Source: Solen grandis (lineage: Eukaryota; Mollusca; Bivalvia; Adapedonta; Solenidae). From it: a stretch of 64,000 bases of DNA. The notes under the pieces are model-generated. The model was not told the origin of the DNA and did no database searches. It saw nothing but the letters and a program-made list of their open reading frames with translations. Position 1 is the stretch's first letter, and every line of letters starts with the position of its first letter. The translations under genes and the position numbers were made by a program. The stretch is taken from positions 50,850,443 through 50,914,442 of the forward strand of contig CM037777.1 in the NCBI GenBank assembly GCA_021229015.1, in the 5' to 3' direction. This document shows, piece by piece, positions 57,651 through 64,000 of the stretch.

Positions 57651-58622
57651 ATGAATAAATGGGAAAACTCAACAAATAACACAGAAGCACAAACAGGTGA
57701 TTCTGTGAGTGAGCTTAGACTACATCCAATGCTCGGGATAGGCATGCCTTCATTGATATTCATAGGAGGTCTTCTTGGAAATATACTGACCATCATTATA
57801 ATGAACAGAAAGGGAATTAGGGGATCAACTACGTCAATATTTTTCACAGCACTTGCTTTATCAGATTTGACAATTTTAGTCAGTGGACCATTGTTGATAG
57901 TTTTTCATTATCTGCTTGGAGTAAATCTTTACAAGATTCTGGGTTGTGGTCCTGTGATGTTCTGTGTATTTACAAGTGCCTATTGCTCCTCTTGGATTTT
58001 GGTTGCTGTAACGATTGAGCGAGTCATATGCGTTATGTATCCACATATAGTCAAATTATTGTGTTTCTCGAAACGTGCTGTGGCCACAGTTGTATTTATG
58101 TTTTCTATATTTTGCATCATTAATGTGCAACACCTTTTGTGTTATGACACTCTGTATGATTCTTCATTTATTGTACCTTGTCGTCCATCAAGCAGTTTTT
58201 GTAAATGGATTATGTTCGACGTAACAAAGTGGTTCGATATATTTGTCGTATACTTATTACCCTGCATGTTCATTTTTCCTGGAAACATCATCGTGATAAA
58301 AATTATAAAGTCTTGTCGAACAATGAGTACTGAGAGCGTGTCCATCACAAAATCTTTAGTCATGATTAACATAGTTTTTGTAATAACATTTTCGCCTTTA
58401 CATATTGCGGAATTAATCACAAAAGAATGGGATGGTGTATCCCTTACTGTCCTAATTATATTGAACAATTTGAAGTATCTGAATGCATCGTTGAACTTTA
58501 TTTTGTATATATATAATGGCAAGAGATACAGGGCTGAGTTTTTCAAACTGTTCAGCTGCACTAGGATATCTCATGTCAGAAATGAAGCTGTAGAATTACC
58601 CGAAATCACCAAACCACAATAA
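57651..58622 (+). CDS. Class A (rhodopsin-like) GPCR, intronless, 323 aa
   Basis: Seven-helix plasma-membrane receptor from ATG 57651 to TAA 58622. N-terminus has N-glycosylation sites (NST, NNT). TM1 about 28-51 with GN (GGLLGNILTIIIM); TM2 about 62-85 with LALSDL; Cys99 before TM3 and Cys177 in the second outer loop can form the usual disulphide; TM3 ends TIERVICVMYP (ERV in place of DRY); TM5 about 192-218; TM6 about 233-256, VFVITFSPLHIAELI, where the usual CWxP Trp is absent; TM7 LNASLNFILYIYNGKRYR (N-x3-Y in place of NPxxY). Amphipathic helix 8 follows. Ligand unknown; the style is that of orphan invertebrate peptide-type receptors. A 71-codon open frame (57419-57634) just upstream is probably 5' leader or chance. 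Confidence 0.85.
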   Translation: MNKWENSTNNTEAQTGDSVSELRLHPMLGIGMPSLIFIGGLLGNILTIIIMNRKGIRGSTTSIFFTALALSDLTILVSGPLLIVFHYLLGVNLYKILGCGPVMFCVFTSAYCSSWILVAVTIERVICVMYPHIVKLLCFSKRAVATVVFMFSIFCIINVQHLLCYDTLYDSSFIVPCRPSSSFCKWIMFDVTKWFDIFVVYLLPCMFIFPGNIIVIKIIKSCRTMSTESVSITKSLVMINIVFVITFSPLHIAELITKEWDGVSLTVLIILNNLKYLNASLNFILYIYNGKRYRAEFFKLFSCTRISHVRNEAVELPEITKPQ

Positions 58623-61600
58623 CCAGACCACAAAAAAGGACATTTGGTGATACCAAAAGAATATCATATATACTTTGAATGAATTTATTTATGTAAAAAA
58701 ACATTAGGTAAAACATTTCGAAACAGTGTTAACAAATGTAATCAATTTATATGTTCCATTAGATTTTATTATGTTGTTATACATGTACATGAATATAAAG
58801 TCTAAAGTATTGTACTTTATATAAATATATGAAAACTAGTTCCAAAACCTAGATCATGGTCAAGGTCAATAAGTGAAATATTTGCATATGTCTGGATAGG
58901 CCTTGTCAAGATGAATAAGAATACCAAAAATGAAAGTTGTATATTGAATAGTAGAGAAGTTATGGTTAACGAGGAGATTCCGGACGACGACAACTAACAA
59001 CGACAACGCGGACGCCAGAGTTACTTTCTCGTATTTTTTTCTTTGAAAAACAAGACGAGATAAAAATATGAAATGTGGTAGACCAGAATCTATAACAATT
59101 TACTAGAATACTATATACTTTACAAACTTTCTCGGATGTTTGCCTCGCCTATTGAAATACGATCAAAACAAAGGCAAACAGTACCATAATAGATTTTTTA
59201 CCTTTTTTTGCGAATAAGATAATTTGAGTCTATGTTAGGATAAACTCGTTGATATATCTAAAATATTTCAATGAATACAAGACCGCATAATAGTATCCCA
59301 AGAGATCAGCAGTTATGGGTATTTAATACTTGTTTCACGTTTGGTCTCTGTATAACTTAATCATCTTTGCAAAAATTGCTGAAATTACCCCAGAAAATGT
59401 CAATAACAATTACTACAACAATTAGCACGCGGATTTTTACTGCACATTCCATAATAAGTTTTAAGAGTCCTTATGATGGAAGTAGTTACTGTGATTAAAT
59501 TTACTTAATTACATAAATGAGTGAATAAAAAACATACGTGTTTATTTTATTTATCATTTTTCAACACCATTTTGTGACTAGAAAACTTTGATATGTTTTC
59601 TATGCAAAATACATAGTACATGTTATCTGCACATTTTTTTTTTATATTTGAACATAGTTATCTATCAATGTATATCAAGTATACATGCATGAATACCCAA
59701 GAGTAGGATAATTTACTCCCAAAATGTGCACATCAGTTTTTCATTTTTTTTATCCTTTTTACTGATGTTAACAAATACTGCGTGGTTCCGTCCCGTTTAA
59801 GTTTGTTACCTCCGTGGAAGCTGATGTTTAATATAAAAATCTCGGTATATACATAATAAGTCGAAGTAAAAAAAATGTATACAAAAAAATCTAACGTGAA
59901 TACTTATGAAAAATTTAAAAATCTTTATTCAGATTTATAGTATAAATACGTGCTGTTACACAATTGATTTAAACCATGCACCCATGCTTTCATTATAAAA
60001 TGATCTGATTTATATACAGAATACATTGTATATGTACTGTAATCTACCGACCGGGCCCCACTTCCTATTATCCAGGAATGTTAAGCGGCCAACAATTGCA
60101 CCTTCACAATATGAGAATACTGGAACGTTTAGGCAATGAAATGTTGGTAATTATCTCCCATTTTGTTGCAGAGTAAAATTATTTCATTTTTTTTTTTGCT
60201 GCAGGATATAAATGTCATTTGTTTGAACAACCGTGGCATATATTTGCACCATAATCATGAATATTATGTTTAAATCTTTGTGACTTTATCATGTCTATCA
60301 ATCAATATTCGTATATTTGTACATTTACAATATCTTTATTAAAGATTCATTTTATAAGGATGACATTCAGTCAAACATTTACGCGATTACACTCATAATA
60401 ACATGCATGCATTCATCACCAACTTCATCAGCTTCTTCATTTTCATCATCATATAAATTCAACCACCATCATTTATTTATTTAATATATATTTATTCATA
60501 TATTCTTTTATTTGCTGATGATGTTGTTCCTTTCGCAAAGACGCCCGAATCGCTAAAATCACTATTGAATGATCCATGTATTTTCTATATATTACAGCTA
60601 TAAGTTTATAACTTTGCAAGTTTGTTTGTTACATTGGAGATGTTAATAGTGTATTTTTTATAATATAGCAATTTTTGTAATCATTAAGATTTTTAAATGT
60701 TCATGCTATTCTGTTATCTATGAATTGAGCATGCATATGAATTGGTTTTTCATGCATTGATGTAATGTTTTTGATATAAATATCGATATATTTTACGCCA
60801 ATAATATTCTGTTCAGTTCTATAATACTTTATATTTAGGAGACAATAAATTGTTCAGCCTTCAGAAATGAATCTTTCGTACAGCTGAGTACACTGCGTGT
60901 CACTTTACAACAATGGAATTTCGATATGTGATATAGTTGCCATAAATTGTGCTCACAATATGTCAAGCGTTATGCGTGTGTGAATGTATTGATTAGATAA
61001 AAGGCGGTGTTTTTATTGTCTTTTATTTGAATACCACTTTCTACTGGTTTGCCTTTACTATCAACATCTCGGGAAAAAAACGTAATTTAAACCTAATATC
61101 TGCCACTCGCCATTTACTTTTAAATCCGAAAGTTTGTTGTCTGGTAGATATAAGAAACTAATGCATGCCATTTCTAAGTACACATATTTGCAAATAAAAG
61201 ACGTATTGATTAAATTACATCAATGTGCACATTTGTAACAGCTATGCTGAATTAGAATTTGTATTATTGTAATAACTGATTTTTTTCAAGCGTTTTTTTT
61301 TTATTGCCCAACATATTTTTTATTTAATTATTCAAGTTCATATTAGCATTAGTACTTTGGACACCGTAATTATGAATACTGGGATTTCAAAAAATTAATA
61401 ATAATAAGCAGTTATTATCTTCATACCATTATTGTTGTATGCTATAAACATTGTAAGTTTTATTCAAAATAAACATTTATATTGTATTCTGTTTTTTAAA
61501 TATGACTACCACACATACTGATGAGAGAAGAAATGAAATGAGATTTGTCACACAAATATAAATCATTAAATGTTGGTTTTTCAAGTATCCTCGGTTACGG

Positions 61601-64000
61601 ATAAGTGGTTATTTGAGTAAATTAATTAATAAAATGTATATCAGTAGCTTGTTCTTTTAGTAAGATATCGACTTTTATCATTTATGTATATGAATGTACA
61701 AGACTTTGCCATTAGGTATAACCTCGGTAACCAGAAAGGGAAACTAGATTTAATAAGCCAGAGTTCAGATAGAACAATTTGGTGTATGAAAAACAGAGGT
61801 AACTAGCAAAACATATTTAAAAGATATCTTTTTGGGTAAACCCTAATTTTCCTCTAATTTTCTTTCTTTACATTTTTTTCTTATTGAAAATATTTTTCTT
61901 ACTTTTCAGAAACTGGGTTAAGATAAGTGAAAAAAGAAAGAAGTAAAGCTCTTTTTCACCATAGCAAAATGACTTTGAAAGTCTATTAACACCCAGAAGC
62001 ATAATCATTCAGGGGAGGGCAAGAGAGAGGCAGAAAATAAAATAAAAAAAGAACAACTAAATGAATTATTTATTTATATATGCATAAATTCACATCAGCA
62101 AATACAATATAGTGTATTGAACGTCACAAGATCATATATGTAATTACATATTTCAAACATACAGTTATTTATATATACATTGCGATGTGTTAAAGTACAT
62201 ATACACAGTAATGATCAATGCGTTTACATTCTATGAAAATGAAACCTGGTGCAGCTTAAGAATACAAACGAAACTCTGTGATGGACATTTTATAGAACAA
62301 AGAACAGTTTTTACAATATTCATAAATGTGTCATTTCTCACCCAGATCGGACCTTCAATGTCGTTTGTAGAAATCTCAGTATAAAATTTTGACAATTATC
62401 AATTGTTCTCTCAACTCAAATTAATTATCCACATTCTTATGACTTATGACGTGACATTTTTTTCATGATAGAATCAGCAAATCTAGAGCATACTGATTAC
62501 AGAATGTCATAAAATGATAAACTTTATACAAATAAGGATGCAATCATGCTAATAGTGTTGGCCTTAATATATAATTTTATAACTTTTAAATAAAGTATTG
62601 AAAACGTATTTTGTATACATATATATAAATAACTATAAAACAGTAGCACATAACTTGATATATTGCTAAATTATTCAGATTTGTACGGACCTAGGACGAA
62701 AATCTAGTTACAGTTACATCAAAATATTAAATACAACTTTACGTCATCACCAAATATATTTAAGCAACCAAAATTTAAAAAGAAATCAAAGTTAGATCAT
62801 AAGCATAAATTAAAAAAAAATAAAACAAAGTATGCACATCAACTACAAGTGTCGTGCTATGCAACACATGTAACTTCCAGCTCCCCGACAAACTGAACCG
62901 AAATATTATATACATGACTCCAAAACAATACAAATATAAGAAAGCGTATCTAATTGGACACAAACAATTAAATTAAATGTAACTTCATGTACTTAACATG
63001 CCTATCAAAGATTACAGAGTCTTACATTTATTTCAGACCAGTTAGGTATTAAAGACACAGTATTTTAAATGGCTATTTATATTGAGAAGGTGGCTGTTTC
63101 ACAAAATTCCACAAAAGTATTGAAACCATATATTTCAAACAATTACCCCACAAAATTAACCTAAATTAATTGTCATATATTTTTAACTGTACGTACAGTC
63201 TGTGGATGATATTATATGTAATGTAATTGCCAGACAAATCACAACACTGTTAAAAAATATACAAATGATATTATCAAAAGAACGCAGAGGCCGATGATTA
63301 CTTATAATTTTGCAATTTTGTTTTTATGACAATTTCCTGGCTTTCTCCTACATACAATAAGCACCGATCTAACCACACACTCTTGACACTAAATCGTTTG
63401 ACTCACGTCCAAACAAACGGCTATACTGCGACCTCTTATTTTTTTTGCTTTTGTTACAAAATATGTATGATCCTGGATAACCTTTTAATACAGTTCCTAG
63501 CCCATATTTATGAAGCATTCTATATCCATCTGGAATAAAAAAACTAAAGTTTGTTGATCTAAATTAAAAGCCTAAGGTTAAATACCTGTTTAGCAGTTAC
63601 TGTTTGAAAGTCACATTGTAACATGTAATTGACTTATTTATGAACTTCAAATTACTCATTAAATTTTGAAAAAGTAGTACATTGCAAATAATAAAATTCA
63701 AATTTAATTAACACTAATCAATCAATAAGCTTTCTTTTACACAAGCAAATTTAAATTAAAAGGTTAAGGAAAATTATCTTTTATCTTGCAAATGAAATAT
63801 ATTTTCATTTTCTTACACTAAATGTCTGATAGGAAATTATATAATATTCAAATATGTTCTTTAAAACACGTGACTGAAGATATGTTAACTCATTCAATAA
63901 CGTCCCTCACATTTTATCAAGGATGGGTACTTTGTCTTTGATGGCAACAGGCACAACACATTGCTTTCAATTTCTCCTGTTTTATTTACTTCTAAGTATC
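58623..64000. other. Long AT-rich non-coding end of the window
   Basis: No gene supported on either strand. 58860-59045 is an old dispersed repeat ending with GACGACGACAACT...GCGGACGCC, related to 2615, 3213 and 3625. 60400-60480 has an impure CAT/TCA-rich tract. The rest shows only AT-rich simple stretches. Confidence 0.45.

Noticed and set aside
60395..60480. Minus-strand frame reading an acidic tail (YDDENEEADEVGDECMH) to a stop
   Set aside because: It is the translation of an impure CAT/TCA repeat; no splice acceptor or further exon is visible.

Overview
This 64 kb window is eukaryotic genomic DNA. It is AT-rich and repeat-laden, with short exons, GT-AG introns and one 100-N scaffold gap at 17713-17812. 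The mix of tRNA-headed SINEs, TTAA-flanked MITEs, a Polinton/Maverick, a non-LTR element and a lineage-type PhyH dioxygenase and orphan GPCR suggests a marine bivalve or other lophotrochozoan. That assignment is an inference from style; no species-specific marker is visible.

Host genes: (1) a nine-finger C2H2 zinc-finger gene on the minus strand (14423 down to 8353), interrupted by phase-1 introns inside fingers 6 and 8. (2) A membrane-anchored FkbM-type methyltransferase on the minus strand (19540 to 18552), broken by a one-base indel in a C run. (3) A nine-coding-exon phytanoyl-CoA dioxygenase family gene on the plus strand (31235 to 41213) that reconstructs to 288 residues with its Fe/2-oxoglutarate residues present. 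(4) An intronless class A GPCR on the plus strand (57651 to 58622). Two further stretches (15223-15555 plus, 44350-44484 minus) read like isolated or decayed exons of unknown proteins.

Mobile DNA fills much of the rest. 0-5 kb holds two inverted copies of a TTAA hairpin MITE, a miniature LTR retrotransposon (TRIM) with a tRNA-like promoter inside its LTRs, and diverged tandem repeats. 20-28 kb is a decayed non-LTR retrotransposon into whose endonuclease a mariner element inserted at a TA, so the two halves still rejoin in frame. 28.3 kb holds a second TRIM. The PhyH introns carry SINEs, MITEs and a minisatellite that looks copied from a 5' splice site.

The most notable system lies at 46.8-55.1 kb: a Polinton/Maverick-type element with terminal inverted repeats. 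The plus strand carries decayed integrase, capsid-type and adenain-like protease genes. The minus strand carries an unusual accessory block: a TATA-binding-protein-like gene, a tandem-PC4 gene, an intact single-BIR (IAP-type) gene and an unknown helical ORF. A third PC4-like gene sits on the plus strand. Promoter-like CCAAT plus TATA modules stand in front of several of these genes. Family B DNA polymerase and packaging ATPase were not found. The element thus seems to have carried its own transcription-initiation kit (TBP plus PC4) and an apoptosis-inhibitor-like cargo gene, which I regard as the best candidate here for an undescribed system.
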